DNA from: CAVUEG01 sp963740525
GTDB lineage: Bacteria > Actinomycetota > Actinomycetes > Propionibacteriales > Nocardioidaceae
Reading direction: 5' to 3'
Assembly (NCBI GenBank): GCA_963740525.1
Contig: CAVUEG010000006.1
Location: 496,001-560,000, forward strand
DNA length: 64,000 nt
The position numbers were made by a program, and so were the translations under genes. Shown here in pieces: positions 35,175 to 44,008 of this stretch; position 1 is the first letter of the stretch, and each line of letters begins with the position of its first letter. The notes under the pieces are model-generated. The model searched no databases and was not told the origin of the DNA. It was given only the letters and a program-made list of their open reading frames with translations.

Positions 35175-36337
35175 GTGGACCTCGACAGCTTCCGGTGGCT
35201 GCTGACCGGCGACGGCCAGCGGCTGCTCGAGCGAGCCACGGACGTGGGCCGAGGGACGACCCGGTCCGCGCGGCCTCCGCGCTGCGCGCGGGGGCCACCC
35301 CCGAGCACGCCGCGGCGGCCCTGACCCAGGCTCGGCTCCGGGTCCGGGCGGTCGCCAAGTTCGGCGACCTCGCCGCGCAGATGTACTTCACTCCGGAAGG
35401 CCTCGAGCAGGCGACCCGGCTCCCCGTCGCCGCCCACCGCGCGGCCCGGCTGGCCATCGCGACACCCTCGTCGGTCGTCGACCTCGGCTGCGGCATCGGT
35501 GGCGACCTCGTCGCGATGTCGCGAGCCGGCCTCACGGTCGCGGGGGTCGACCTCGACCCGCTTCGGGTCGCGGTCGCGTCGGCGAACCTCGACGCGCTCG
35601 GCCTCGGTGGCGCGGTGATCGAGTCGGACGCCACCACGCTCGACCTGGCAGGCTTCGGCGTGGTCTTCGCCGACCCTGCTCGGCGTACCTCGCGGGGACG
35701 GGTCTTCGACGTCGAGGGCTGGACACCCCCATGGACGTTCATCTCGAAGCTCCTCGCGCGCGCCGCGTGTGTGAAGGTCGCCCCGGGGATCCCACACGAC
35801 CTGGTCCCAGAAGGAGTCGAGGCCGAGTGGGTCAGCGACCGCGGGGACGTCAAGGAGGCAGCGCTGTGGTCCTCGTGGCTGGCCACCACGAAGCGCCGCG
35901 CGACGCTGATCGGCCCGCGCGGTCTGGCGACCCTCACCGAGGACGACGACCCGGGGGCGGACGTACGCCCGGTCGGCCGGTTCCTCCACGAGCCGGACGG
36001 CGCCGTGATCCGTGCCGGCCTGGTCACTGCCGTGGCGGCGGCGGTCGACGGCGGGCTCGTCGACGAGCACATCGCCTGGGTCACCTCGGACGAGGAGGCC
36101 GCTACCCCCTTCGCCCGGAGCTACGAGGTCCTCGAGGAGCTCCCGTTCCGCGAGAAGCCGCTGCGTGCTGCCCTGCGCGAGCGGCGGATCGGCAGCCTCG
36201 AGATCAAGAAGCGGGGGGTCCAGGTGGTGCCGGAGGAGCTGCGCAAGCGGCTCGCCCTGCACGGCGACGAGCGCGGCACGCTGGTCATGACCCGGGTCGC
36301 AGGCAAGGGCACGGCGCTGCTCGTCCGCCCGCTCTGA
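35175..36337 (+). CDS. SAM-dependent methyltransferase with THUMP-like domain (one frame break)
   Basis: From GTG 35175 the product begins VDLDSFRWLLTGDGQRLLER, the usual N terminus of this family. Near 35254 the frame must change, as though one G were missing from GGG, to read DDPVRAASALRAGATPEHAA and the rest to 36337, about 388 residues in all. The SAM motif is VVDLGCGIGGDLVAM; the catalytic-domain loop VVFADPARRTSRGRVFD follows, and the C-terminal 90 residues form the THUMP-like RNA-binding end. The role is probably RNA methylation, unproven. AAGGAT lies 6 bases before the GTG, in line with leaderless starts seen elsewhere. It is divergent from groES. Confidence 0.75.
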
Positions 36338-36353
36338 CCCGGCCTGTCCGCCT

Positions 36354-38096
36354 TCAGCAGCCGGTTCGAGGGACGTTGGCGACCCGCACCGGCAGCGTGC
36401 CGGGTGCCGGGGCCTTGCCGAGAAGCACCGCCACCAGGGCCCGCATGGCGCCCGGAGTGTCGCCGTACAGCGCGATCCGGGCGGTCCGGCCGTGACTGTC
36501 CCCGAGCACGTACGGCGTGTCCATCGAGACGACCACGTCAGCCCTCCGAGCGGCGCCGTGGTAGCCGATCAGCGCCACCGTCGAGCCGGAACCGGTGGCC
36601 AGCCCCGCATGCTGCGCCGCCGCGTCGAAGGCCGCCACGGCCTCGGCCGGTCCCCGCGCCCGCACGGCCGTGCCGACCAGACGGCCCTGGCAGGGGCCGG
36701 ACACGACCGTGACCGCGCCCCGCGAGAGCCGGTACGACGCCTGCCGGCCCGAACCCGGCCGGGATCCGTGTCGGCCGAGAGACTTCTGGTGCAGCAGCAG
36801 GGCGACCTGTCGGGCGGCCGCCTGCTCCAGGCGCGCTCGGCTCAGCGAACGGTTCCGCACCGCCGCGACGATCGCGTCCCGGGCGGCGGCGGGGTTCGGC
36901 GGCATCAGCAACACGTCCTCGCCCGCCCGCAGGGCACGGACCGCGGCGCCTCCGCTGCCGTACTGCTGGACGACCGCACCCATGTCCAGGGCGTCGGTGA
37001 CCGCCAGCCCCTGGAAACCGACCTCCGTGCGCAGCAGTCCGGTCACGACCTTGTGTGAGAGGGAGGCGGGGATGCCGGGGTCGACCGCGCGGACGTCGAT
37101 GTGGGCGACCATGACCGCGGAGATCCCCCCGGCGACGCCGGCCACGAACGGGACGAGGTCATGGGTGCGCAGGACGCTGAGCGGCCGCGTCTGCACCGGC
37201 AGCTCGAGGTGGCTGTCCTGTGGGACCGACCCGTGGCCCGGGAAGTGCTTGATGACGGGAACCACCCCCGCGGACAGGTAGCCGTCGACCGCGGCGTTCA
37301 TCTGGCGGGCGACGAGTCGCGGCCGGGAGCCGGCGGACCGGGAGCCGATCGTGGGATCACTCGGGCCGACGGTGACATCCCCGTCGGGAGCGAAGTCCAC
37401 CGTGAAGCCGAGCCCGAGGAGCTCCGCCCCGCTGGCGCGAGCCGCCTCCGTGGTGACTGCCGCATTGTCACCGGCACCGGCGCTCATGAACGCCGGGAAG
37501 CGGGTCGCCGTGCCCTTCACGCGCTCGACGACGCCACCCTCCTGGTCGACGCCGATGAAGGCCGGCCAACGCCGGCCCGCGTCCGTCACCGACTGCTGGA
37601 GGGCCTGGTTCGACGCGCGCACCTGGGACGTCGAGGTGATGTTGTCCCCCATCACGATCACGCCCCCGAGGTGCAGTCGGTTGACCAAGGTGCTGGGCGC
37701 AGCCGTGCCCTCGTACCGAGCCACGATCACCTGCCCGGCCAGGTCCGGCAGGCTCAGGTGGCCCACCATGCGGACCGCCCGCCGGATCTCCCGACGAGTC
37801 GGGCCCCAGCCGGTGTCGATGCCCAGCTGGAGCAGGCGCTCCTGGATCGGCTCGAGGGAGGTCGGGATCATGGCCGTCGACTCCTCCGCGCCCGAGGCGG
37901 ACGAAGTGGGCCGCGACGTCGCCGTCGAGGTTGCGGGCTCCGAGGGACCCGGCTCCGAGGCGCTCGCCGGGTCGGCGGCCTCGGCCGTGGCCCGGTTCGA
38001 AGCGGTGCCGGTGACGTTCGACGAGCAGGCAGTGACCGACAGCAGCACGACGGCCACTGCGGCCGCACCCGCCCACCGGCTCCCGCCCACGCTCAT
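36354..38096 (-). CDS. NagZ-like glycoside hydrolase family 3 lipoprotein
   Basis: A 580-residue protein with a lipoprotein signal (LLSVTAC, lipidated C24), a Ser/Thr/Pro-rich linker (about 30-75) and a family 3 beta-N-acetylhexosaminidase domain (about 100-400). The signature KHFPGHGSVPQDSHLELPV contains the catalytic His/Asp dyad typical of NagZ, and DFAPDGDVTVG and VTDALDMGAV hold the substrate pocket and nucleophile aspartate. A C-terminal 140-residue domain follows. It trims GlcNAc from peptidoglycan fragments, outside the membrane in Gram-positives. It is alone on its strand, convergent with the methyltransferase. Confidence 0.88.
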   Translation of the reverse strand: MSVGGSRWAGAAAVAVVLLSVTACSSNVTGTASNRATAEAADPASASEPGPSEPATSTATSRPTSSASGAEESTAMIPTSLEPIQERLLQLGIDTGWGPTRREIRRAVRMVGHLSLPDLAGQVIVARYEGTAAPSTLVNRLHLGGVIVMGDNITSTSQVRASNQALQQSVTDAGRRWPAFIGVDQEGGVVERVKGTATRFPAFMSAGAGDNAAVTTEAARASGAELLGLGFTVDFAPDGDVTVGPSDPTIGSRSAGSRPRLVARQMNAAVDGYLSAGVVPVIKHFPGHGSVPQDSHLELPVQTRPLSVLRTHDLVPFVAGVAGGISAVMVAHIDVRAVDPGIPASLSHKVVTGLLRTEVGFQGLAVTDALDMGAVVQQYGSGGAAVRALRAGEDVLLMPPNPAAARDAIVAAVRNRSLSRARLEQAAARQVALLLHQKSLGRHGSRPGSGRQASYRLSRGAVTVVSGPCQGRLVGTAVRARGPAEAVAAFDAAAQHAGLATGSGSTVALIGYHGAARRADVVVSMDTPYVLGDSHGRTARIALYGDTPGAMRALVAVLLGKAPAPGTLPVRVANVPRTGC

Positions 38097-38146
38097 CCCT
38101 CGATTGTGTCAGGCCACCGGTGAAGAGCCCTCGCCCAGCGCCCGGT

Positions 38147-38758
38147 TCAGCCGTCGAGCAGGGCGCGTTCGGCGCCGATCGTGGTGTCAGGACCATGGCC
38201 GGTGTGGACGACGGTCTCGTCGGGGAGCGCGAACAGCTTCGACCGGATCGACGCCTCGATCGTGGCCTGGTCGCTGAACGAGCGACCGGTGGCCCCCGGA
38301 CCGCCCTGGAAGAGCGTGTCGCCGCTGAACACGCAGCCGAGGTCGTGCACGTAGAGGCAGACCGCGCCGGGGGCGTGGCCGGGGGTGTGCAGCACCTTGA
38401 TCGCTGCCCCGCCGACCTTGACGGTCTGACCGTCCTCGAGGTCGACGTCCCACAGGTGCTCGGTGTGGGTGAGCTCCCAGACGGGCTTGTCCGCCGGGTG
38501 CAGCAGGACCGGCGCCGTCACCCGCTCCCGCAGCTCCGGGGCGACCCGGACGTGGTCGTCGTGGGCGTGGGTGCAGATGATCGCCTTGACCGCGCGGCCG
38601 GCGACGACCGCCAGGATGTCGTCGACGTCGTGCGGCGCGTCGATGACGACGCACTCGTCGTCATCCCCGATCACCCAGATGTTGTTGTCCACCTCGAAGG
38701 TCTCGCCGTCGAGCGAGAACGTGCCGTGAGACACGGCGTGGTCGACACGAACGCTCAC
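38147..38758 (-). CDS. MBL-fold metallo-hydrolase, partner of mscR
   Basis: A 203-residue metallo-beta-lactamase-fold hydrolase. Metal ligands are in THAHDDHV, TPGHAPGA, FSGDTLF and the final HTGHGPDT. Proteins of this subgroup sit next to mycothiol-dependent formaldehyde dehydrogenase throughout actinobacteria and are thought to hydrolyse the product S-formylmycothiol, in analogy to glyoxalase II; direct proof is limited. It overlaps the mscR stop by 4 bases and is the second gene of the pair. Confidence 0.85.
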   Translation of the reverse strand: MSVRVDHAVSHGTFSLDGETFEVDNNIWVIGDDDECVVIDAPHDVDDILAVVAGRAVKAIICTHAHDDHVRVAPELRERVTAPVLLHPADKPVWELTHTEHLWDVDLEDGQTVKVGGAAIKVLHTPGHAPGAVCLYVHDLGCVFSGDTLFQGGPGATGRSFSDQATIEASIRSKLFALPDETVVHTGHGPDTTIGAERALLDG

Positions 38759-39852
38759 AGGATCACCACCGAACGCAGCACGTCGCCTTGGTGCATCTTC
38801 TCGAAGGCAGCCTCCACGTCGTCGATCCCGATCTCCTCGCTCACGAACGCGTCCAGGTCCAGGCGGCCCTGCTGGTAGAGGTCGACCAGCATCGGGAAGT
38901 CACGGCTGGGCAGGCAGTCGCCGTACCAGCTGGACTTGAGGGAGCCGCCCCGGCCGAAGACGTCGATCAGGGGGATCTCGGGGATCACCATGTCGGGGGT
39001 GGGCACTCCCACCAGGACCACCGTCCCGGCGAGGTCACGGGCGTAGAAGGCCTGCTTCCAGGTCTCGGGGCGGCCCACCGCGTCGATCACGACGTCGGCG
39101 CCGTTGCCGTCTGTCAGCGCCCGGATCGCCTCCACCGGGTCGGTGTCCTTGCTGTTCACGGTGTGTGTCGCACCGAGTCTGCGCGCGCCCTCGAGCTTGC
39201 GGTCATCGAGGTCGACCGCGATCACCCTGGATGCGCCGGCCAGCACGGAACCGACGATCGCGGCGGTGCCGACGCCTCCGCAGCCGATCACGGCGACGGA
39301 CGTGCCGCGGCCTACGTTGCCGGTGTTGAGAGCGGCCCCCAGTCCGGCCATCACCCCACAGCCGAGCAGCCCGACCGCGGCGGCGCGGGCTGACGGGTCG
39401 ACCTTGGTGCACTGCCCGGCAGCGACCAGGGTCTTCTCGGCGAAGGCGCCGATGCCGAGCGCAGGGGACAGTTCCGTGCCGGCCCCCTCTCCCTCGGCGA
39501 TCGTCATCTTCTGGGTCGCGTTGTGGGTGGCGAAGCAGTACCACGGCTCCCCGCGGTTGCAGGCCCGGCACTCGCCGCAGACTGCGCGCCAGTTGAGCAC
39601 CACGAAGTCACCCGGGGACACCTCCGTCACCCCCTCGCCGACCGACTCGACAGTGCCCGCCGCCTCGTGTCCGAGCAGGAACGGGAAGTCGTCGTTGATG
39701 CCGCCCTCGCGGTAGTGCAGGTCCGTGTGGCACACGCCGCAGGCCTGGACCCGGACCACCGCCTCGCCCGGACCCGGGTCGGAGACGTTGATCGTCTCCA
39801 CCGAGACCGGCGCGCCCTTGGACCTGGCGATGACCGCCCGCACCTGTTGCAT
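38755..39852 (-). CDS. mscR: S-(hydroxymethyl)mycothiol dehydrogenase
   Basis: A 365-residue zinc alcohol dehydrogenase. The catalytic zinc ligands are in CGVCHTDLHYREGG and LLGHEAAG; the structural zinc is held by CGECRACNRGEPWYC; the NAD site is VIGCGGVGTAAIVG. The family-specific ATHNATQKM loop distinguishes the mycothiol enzyme from glutathione-dependent ones. It oxidises the formaldehyde-mycothiol adduct and, in mycobacteria, also reduces S-nitrosomycothiol. The ATG has a GAAGGAGC site. It is cotranscribed with the MBL hydrolase. Confidence 0.92.
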   Translation of the reverse strand: MQQVRAVIARSKGAPVSVETINVSDPGPGEAVVRVQACGVCHTDLHYREGGINDDFPFLLGHEAAGTVESVGEGVTEVSPGDFVVLNWRAVCGECRACNRGEPWYCFATHNATQKMTIAEGEGAGTELSPALGIGAFAEKTLVAAGQCTKVDPSARAAAVGLLGCGVMAGLGAALNTGNVGRGTSVAVIGCGGVGTAAIVGSVLAGASRVIAVDLDDRKLEGARRLGATHTVNSKDTDPVEAIRALTDGNGADVVIDAVGRPETWKQAFYARDLAGTVVLVGVPTPDMVIPEIPLIDVFGRGGSLKSSWYGDCLPSRDFPMLVDLYQQGRLDLDAFVSEEIGIDDVEAAFEKMHQGDVLRSVVIL

Positions 39853-39963
39853 GGACCGCTCCTTCTCAGCTGGGACGACGTCCGCTCACCCTAGCCACCG
39901 GTCGGTCACGTACGAGCGGCACCGGAGTACGCCCGGCCGGAACGACCGACGCTGACCGAAGGC

Positions 39964-40941
39964 TCACCCGATGAGGGCGGCCGCGCCGAACAGCCAGCCC
40001 ACCACGACGACGTACACGGCCACGAGCGGTAGCCCGTAGAGGCGAGGGAGCCGGCCGCGACGGCGGAGCACGAGGACCAGCGGCAGTACGGCGGTGATCG
40101 CCGCCACCACCAGGATCTGGGAGTGTCGGCCGAGGAGCAGCGGGTTGACCAGTCCGGCCAGCCCCAGGGAGACGGTGGCGTTGTAGGCGACGGCCCCGAT
40201 GGCACCGGCGACCACGACCTCGGTCAGCCCGCGGCGTCGTGCGGACCAGACCAGGGCCAGCATCTCGGCGCTCGTGGCCAGGGCGAGCAGGGTCAGGCCG
40301 ACAACCGAGCCGTTGAGCCCGAAGTGGCCCACCAGCCCCGACGCGCCGCGCACGGCGAGGTAGCCACCGACGGTCATCCCGACCACACCGAGCAGGACCA
40401 TCAGCAACGGCCTCCCGGCCGTATCGTCCGACCCGTCCGTGGGCCCGGGTCCGCCCAGCCCCTCTACCTCGGTCATCTCGCCCACCATGGGCGGCTCGTG
40501 CTCACGGCGCCAGACCCAGACGACGGCGACGGCGTACACCGCCACGAGCAACCCGCCCTCGACCCGCCCGAGCACTCCGTTGAGGAGGAAGAGCACGGCC
40601 AGGACCCCCGCGGCCGACGCCGCCACGGCGTACTCGACGACCCGACGGGAGACCGGCATCGAGGTGAGCAGCGCGGCCAGCCCGAGCGTGAGGGTCAGCA
40701 CCACGAGGTTCGCCCCGATGGCATCGCCCGCCGCCAGCGCGAAGTGCCCCTGGCGCGCCGCCAGCATGGTGGTCACGGCCTCCTCGGGCTCGGCGCCCGC
40801 GAGCAGCAGGCTCAGTCCGAGGACGCTGACGCCGGTCCGTGAGGCGGCGACGGTGACGTTCTCGGCGAAGGCCTCGGCGCCGGCGGTGAGCAGGGCGGCA
40901 CCCGCAACGAGCAGGGCGACAGCGGTGAGAACGTCGATCAC
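39964..40941 (-). CDS. sodium/calcium exchanger family cation antiporter
   Basis: Starting at GTG 40941 (reading VIDVLTAVALLVAGAALLTAG) gives 325 residues with about ten membrane helices in two inverted halves. The alpha-repeats of the CaCA family are visible as LLAGAEPEEAVTTMLAARQG in the first half and ALATSAEMLALVWSARRR in the second, each with the acidic residue that binds the cation. A charged cytoplasmic loop at about 150-180 separates them. The exchanged ion is probably calcium for sodium or protons. The upstream 40 codons of the open frame are outside the family. It is divergent from the sigma gene. Confidence 0.85.
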   Translation of the reverse strand: MIDVLTAVALLVAGAALLTAGAEAFAENVTVAASRTGVSVLGLSLLLAGAEPEEAVTTMLAARQGHFALAAGDAIGANLVVLTLTLGLAALLTSMPVSRRVVEYAVAASAAGVLAVLFLLNGVLGRVEGGLLVAVYAVAVVWVWRREHEPPMVGEMTEVEGLGGPGPTDGSDDTAGRPLLMVLLGVVGMTVGGYLAVRGASGLVGHFGLNGSVVGLTLLALATSAEMLALVWSARRRGLTEVVVAGAIGAVAYNATVSLGLAGLVNPLLLGRHSQILVVAAITAVLPLVLVLRRRGRLPRLYGLPLVAVYVVVVGWLFGAAALIG

Positions 40942-41062
40942 ACCCCCATCTTGACCGCAGATGCAACCCGCCGGGGCGGCGCCGCGTCTTGGACATGTCG
41001 AACGATGAACGGGAAGGTGGGTGAGAGCTGTGACGACCGTCGGGATCGGAGAGATCGCCACC

Positions 41063-41593
41063 ATGAGCGATGCGGCATCGAAGGATGCAGACTTCGCGGC
41101 CTACATGTCAGCCCGCCAGCCGAGCCTGCTCCGTACGGCGTACCTGCTGTCCGGGGACCGGCACACCGCCGAGGACCTGGTGCAGACGGCGTTCGCGAAG
41201 CTCTACCTCTCCTGGGACAAGGTCCACACCAGGGACTCCCTCGACGGCTACGTGCGCCGGATCCTCGTCAACGAGCACAACTCGCTGTGGCGGCGGGCCT
41301 GGAAACGACAGGAGCACGCTACCGAGCACCTGCCCGACCAGGGGTACGACGACCCGCACCGGGAGCCCGACCGCGACGACGCCATGTGGGCCTTCGTGCA
41401 GACGCTGCCCCGCAAGCAGCGCGCGGTGATCGTGCTGCGCTACTACGAGGACCTCTCCGAGGCGGAGATCGCCCACGTTCTGGGCATCTCAACCGGCACC
41501 GTCAAGTCCCAAGCCAGCCGTGCCCTGGCGGCGATGCGCGAACGCGTGTCGTCCGTGCCCCAACTTCGTCCCGACCGGGAGGAGGAGCGATGA
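41063..41593 (+). CDS. ECF RNA polymerase sigma factor (SigE family type)
   Basis: A 176-residue ECF sigma factor when started at ATG 41063 (MSDAASKDADFAAYM), which has a GGAGAG site 9 bases upstream; GTG 41030 and 41021 are longer alternatives. Region 2 is LLRTAYLLSGDRHTAEDLVQ, and region 4 contains LPRKQRAVIVLRYYEDLSEA with the helix-turn-helix HVLGISTGTVKSQASRAL. It directs polymerase to a special promoter set. The stop overlaps the ATG of the next gene (ATGA), so the product of that gene is its likely regulator. Confidence 0.88.
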   Translation: MSDAASKDADFAAYMSARQPSLLRTAYLLSGDRHTAEDLVQTAFAKLYLSWDKVHTRDSLDGYVRRILVNEHNSLWRRAWKRQEHATEHLPDQGYDDPHREPDRDDAMWAFVQTLPRKQRAVIVLRYYEDLSEAEIAHVLGISTGTVKSQASRALAAMRERVSSVPQLRPDREEER

Positions 41594-42825
41594 ACCCCAC
41601 CGAGCAGGAGCAGCAGCTCCGAGACTCCCTCACCCACCACGCCGACCGCGTGTCGGGCCACCCCTTCGGCCTGGCCGAGGTCAAGCAGCAGGCCCGAGGC
41701 ATTCGCCGGCGCCGGCAGGGACTCTCCGTCCTCGCTGCCGCGGCAGTGCTCGCCGTCGCCGTACCCACCGGCCTGTCCCTCGGGGGCTCCCTCGACTCCG
41801 GCCAGGAGATCCAGCGACCGGCGACGACGAACTCCGTCTCGCCCTCGCCCGCTCCTTCTCCCGCCCCGACCCCGCGTGCCGACGGGACCTTCCCGCTGAC
41901 CGTGCACGGGCTCCCGACCGGCGACGCCGCGGGCGTGCCCTACCTCGAGGGTGGCCGGCTGGTGACGCCGAGCGGTCCGGTCCGCCTTCCCGAGCCCTAC
42001 GGGATGGTGACGCCGTACGACGGGGGCTACCTGGCCGTCCTGTCCTCGCAGCACCCGGGACAGGTCGTCGTGCTCAACGCCGCCATGGAGGTCATCCACA
42101 CCTACCCCGACGGCGGCTTCAGCCTCGCTGTCAGCCAGGACGGCTCCCGCGTTGCCTACGTGGTGCGAGAGAGCAAGACCAAGGTGCGCCTGGTCGACGC
42201 CCCGACCGACGGGACCGATGCGGTCACCTGGACCATCGACGTCCCCAGGGGGGAGTCTCTCGAACCGGTCGGCTTCCTCGACGACGACACCGTGGTCTAC
42301 AACAGCCCCGCGGCGGACGTCATGGGCTACGCCCGCGCCGGCGACAAGCCCACGCCGATCACCGGCCTGCTCCGGGTCGACGACGCCTCCGAGGCGACCG
42401 GACTGGTCTCGGGCCTCGTCTCCTACGGCAACGACGGCGGCTGCTCGGGGGTCATGGACCCGGCCACCGGCGAGCTGCTCTGGAAGAGCTGCGAGGTCTC
42501 GAAGCTCCGGTTCAGCCCCGACGGCCGCTACGTCGTCGCGGACGCGTCGTACTTCGACGGAGCGGGGTCGCCGACGCTGACCGTGCTCGACGCGTCGACC
42601 GGTGGCGTCGTCGTGACGTTCTCCCCAGAGTCGGGCACCCGCACCGTCGTCGGCGTCAGCCAAGCGGTCTGGGAGGACGACAGCACGGTTCTGGCCTACC
42701 TCGCCGAGGGCAACGACCAGACGATGGTCCGCCTGGGCCTGAACGGGTCGATCGAGCGGGTCACCGAGGTCTTCACCGTCAAGGGCATGGTCGTGAACGT
42801 CTGGTTCAGCGAGCACCGGCGCTGA
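41590..42825 (+). CDS. membrane-anchored beta-propeller protein, probable sigma regulator
   Basis: A 411-residue protein with a cytoplasmic N terminus (1-40, basic end RRRRQG), one membrane helix (about 43-64), a Ser/Pro linker and an extracytoplasmic domain from about 100. The outer part has repeated YD/W-type strands (FSLAVSQDGSRVAYV, LRFSPDGRYVVAD) resembling TolB or WD40-like propeller blades. It overlaps the ECF sigma gene by 4 bases. In SigE-type ECF operons of Nocardioidaceae such a membrane protein follows the sigma gene and takes the place of an anti-sigma factor. No zinc-binding anti-sigma motif is seen, so the mechanism is open. Confidence 0.7.
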   Translation: MNPTEQEQQLRDSLTHHADRVSGHPFGLAEVKQQARGIRRRRQGLSVLAAAAVLAVAVPTGLSLGGSLDSGQEIQRPATTNSVSPSPAPSPAPTPRADGTFPLTVHGLPTGDAAGVPYLEGGRLVTPSGPVRLPEPYGMVTPYDGGYLAVLSSQHPGQVVVLNAAMEVIHTYPDGGFSLAVSQDGSRVAYVVRESKTKVRLVDAPTDGTDAVTWTIDVPRGESLEPVGFLDDDTVVYNSPAADVMGYARAGDKPTPITGLLRVDDASEATGLVSGLVSYGNDGGCSGVMDPATGELLWKSCEVSKLRFSPDGRYVVADASYFDGAGSPTLTVLDASTGGVVVTFSPESGTRTVVGVSQAVWEDDSTVLAYLAEGNDQTMVRLGLNGSIERVTEVFTVKGMVVNVWFSEHRR

Positions 42826-42859
42826 GCCCGTCGTCCCGGTCCGGAGCGGCCCGGGAATG

Positions 42860-43915
42860 CTAGGCCGTGACGGTGGTCACGGGCATCGAGGAGTCGGCCG
42901 GGAGGTCGAGCGCCGAGGGCGCCCGACCTCGGGAGACCAGCTCGGATCCCAACGCCGCCACCATGGCGCCGTTGTCGGTGCAGAGACCGGGTCGGGGCAC
43001 CCGGACCCGGATCCCGCGGGCGGCCGCGCGTTCCTCCGCGAGCACCCGCAGCCGGGAGTTCGCCGCGACGCCGCCGCCGATGAGGATGTCCTCGATCCCC
43101 TCGGAGACCGCGGCGTCGACGGCCTTGCGGGTGAGTACGTCGCAGACGGCCTCCTGGAAGCTCGCGGCGACGTCGGCCACCGGCACCGGCTCACCTGACT
43201 CCTCACGCGCCTCGACCCAGCGTGCGACCGCGGTCTTCAGCCCGCTGAAGGAGAAGTCAAAGCGGTGCCGTTCCAGGTCCCGTCGCGAGGTGAGCCCTCT
43301 GGGGAAGTCGATCGCGATGCTCGAGCCGGACCGCGCGGAGAGATCGATGTGCGGGCCGCCCGGAAAGCCCAGGCCGAGCAGGCGGGCGACCTTGTCGAAG
43401 GCCTCCCCCGCCGCGTCGTCGATCGAGGCTCCCATCGGGGCGATGCCCCCGTCGGCACCCGTCACGTCGCTCACCCGGAGCAGCGACGAATGGCCCCCGC
43501 TGACCAGCATCGCCACGCACGGCTCCGGCAACGGGCCGTGCTCGAGCTGGTCCACGGCCACATGCGCGGCCAGGTGGTTCACCCCGTAGATCGGCTTTCC
43601 CAGCCCGATCGCCAGCGCCTTGGCTGCAGCCACCCCCACGAGCAGCGCACCGGCGAGGCCGGGGCCGCTGGTGACGGCCACGGCGTCGATGTCGTACAGC
43701 GCGACCCCGGCCGTCTCGCAGGCCCGCTCGATGGTCGGGACCAGCGCCTCGAGGTGCGCGCGCGAGGCGACCTCGGGCACGACCCCGCCGAAGCGGGCGT
43801 GCTCGTCGACGCTCGAGGCGACGGCGTCGGCCAGCAGGGTGTGCCCACGCACGATGCCGACGCCGGTCTCGTCGCACGACGTCTCGATGCCCAGCACCAG
43901 CGGTTCAACGCTCAC
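42860..43915 (-). CDS. tsaD: tRNA t6A threonylcarbamoyltransferase TsaD
   Basis: GTG 43915 gives a 351-residue TsaD (VSVEPLVLGIETSCDETGVG); ATG 43924 three codons upstream is possible too, while the much longer open frame upstream is only antisense to the phosphatase gene. The metal site is HLAAH (in GVNHLAAHVAVDQ). ATPase-fold segments LVSGGHSSLLRV, GASIDDAAGEAFDKVA and GGGVAANSRLR are all present. With TsaB and TsaE it transfers the threonylcarbamoyl group to adenosine 37 of ANN-decoding tRNAs. It is separated from tsaB/rimI by the phosphatase gene on the other strand. Confidence 0.95.
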   Translation of the reverse strand: MSVEPLVLGIETSCDETGVGIVRGHTLLADAVASSVDEHARFGGVVPEVASRAHLEALVPTIERACETAGVALYDIDAVAVTSGPGLAGALLVGVAAAKALAIGLGKPIYGVNHLAAHVAVDQLEHGPLPEPCVAMLVSGGHSSLLRVSDVTGADGGIAPMGASIDDAAGEAFDKVARLLGLGFPGGPHIDLSARSGSSIAIDFPRGLTSRRDLERHRFDFSFSGLKTAVARWVEAREESGEPVPVADVAASFQEAVCDVLTRKAVDAAVSEGIEDILIGGGVAANSRLRVLAEERAAARGIRVRVPRPGLCTDNGAMVAALGSELVSRGRAPSALDLPADSSMPVTTVTA

Positions 43916-43936
43916 GCGACACATTGTCGTCATGCA

Positions 43937-43965
43937 TTCACAACAGTGCGATCGCGGGGTAAGTT
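43937..43965 (+). promoter_or_regulatory. promoter of the double-domain phosphatase gene
   Basis: TTCACA (43937-43942) and TAAGTT (43960-43965) are 17 bases apart, about 44 bases before the ATG at 44009. This is the clearest promoter in the tsaD divergent gap. Confidence 0.55.
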
Positions 43966-44008
43966 TCGCGGGTTTCCTATTCGGACCAGAAGAAATTTCG
44001 GGGCACTC

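Noticed and set aside
36354..38096. Beta-lactamase or general beta-glucosidase
   Set aside because: The KHFPGHG...DSH motif is specific for NagZ-type N-acetylhexosaminidases.
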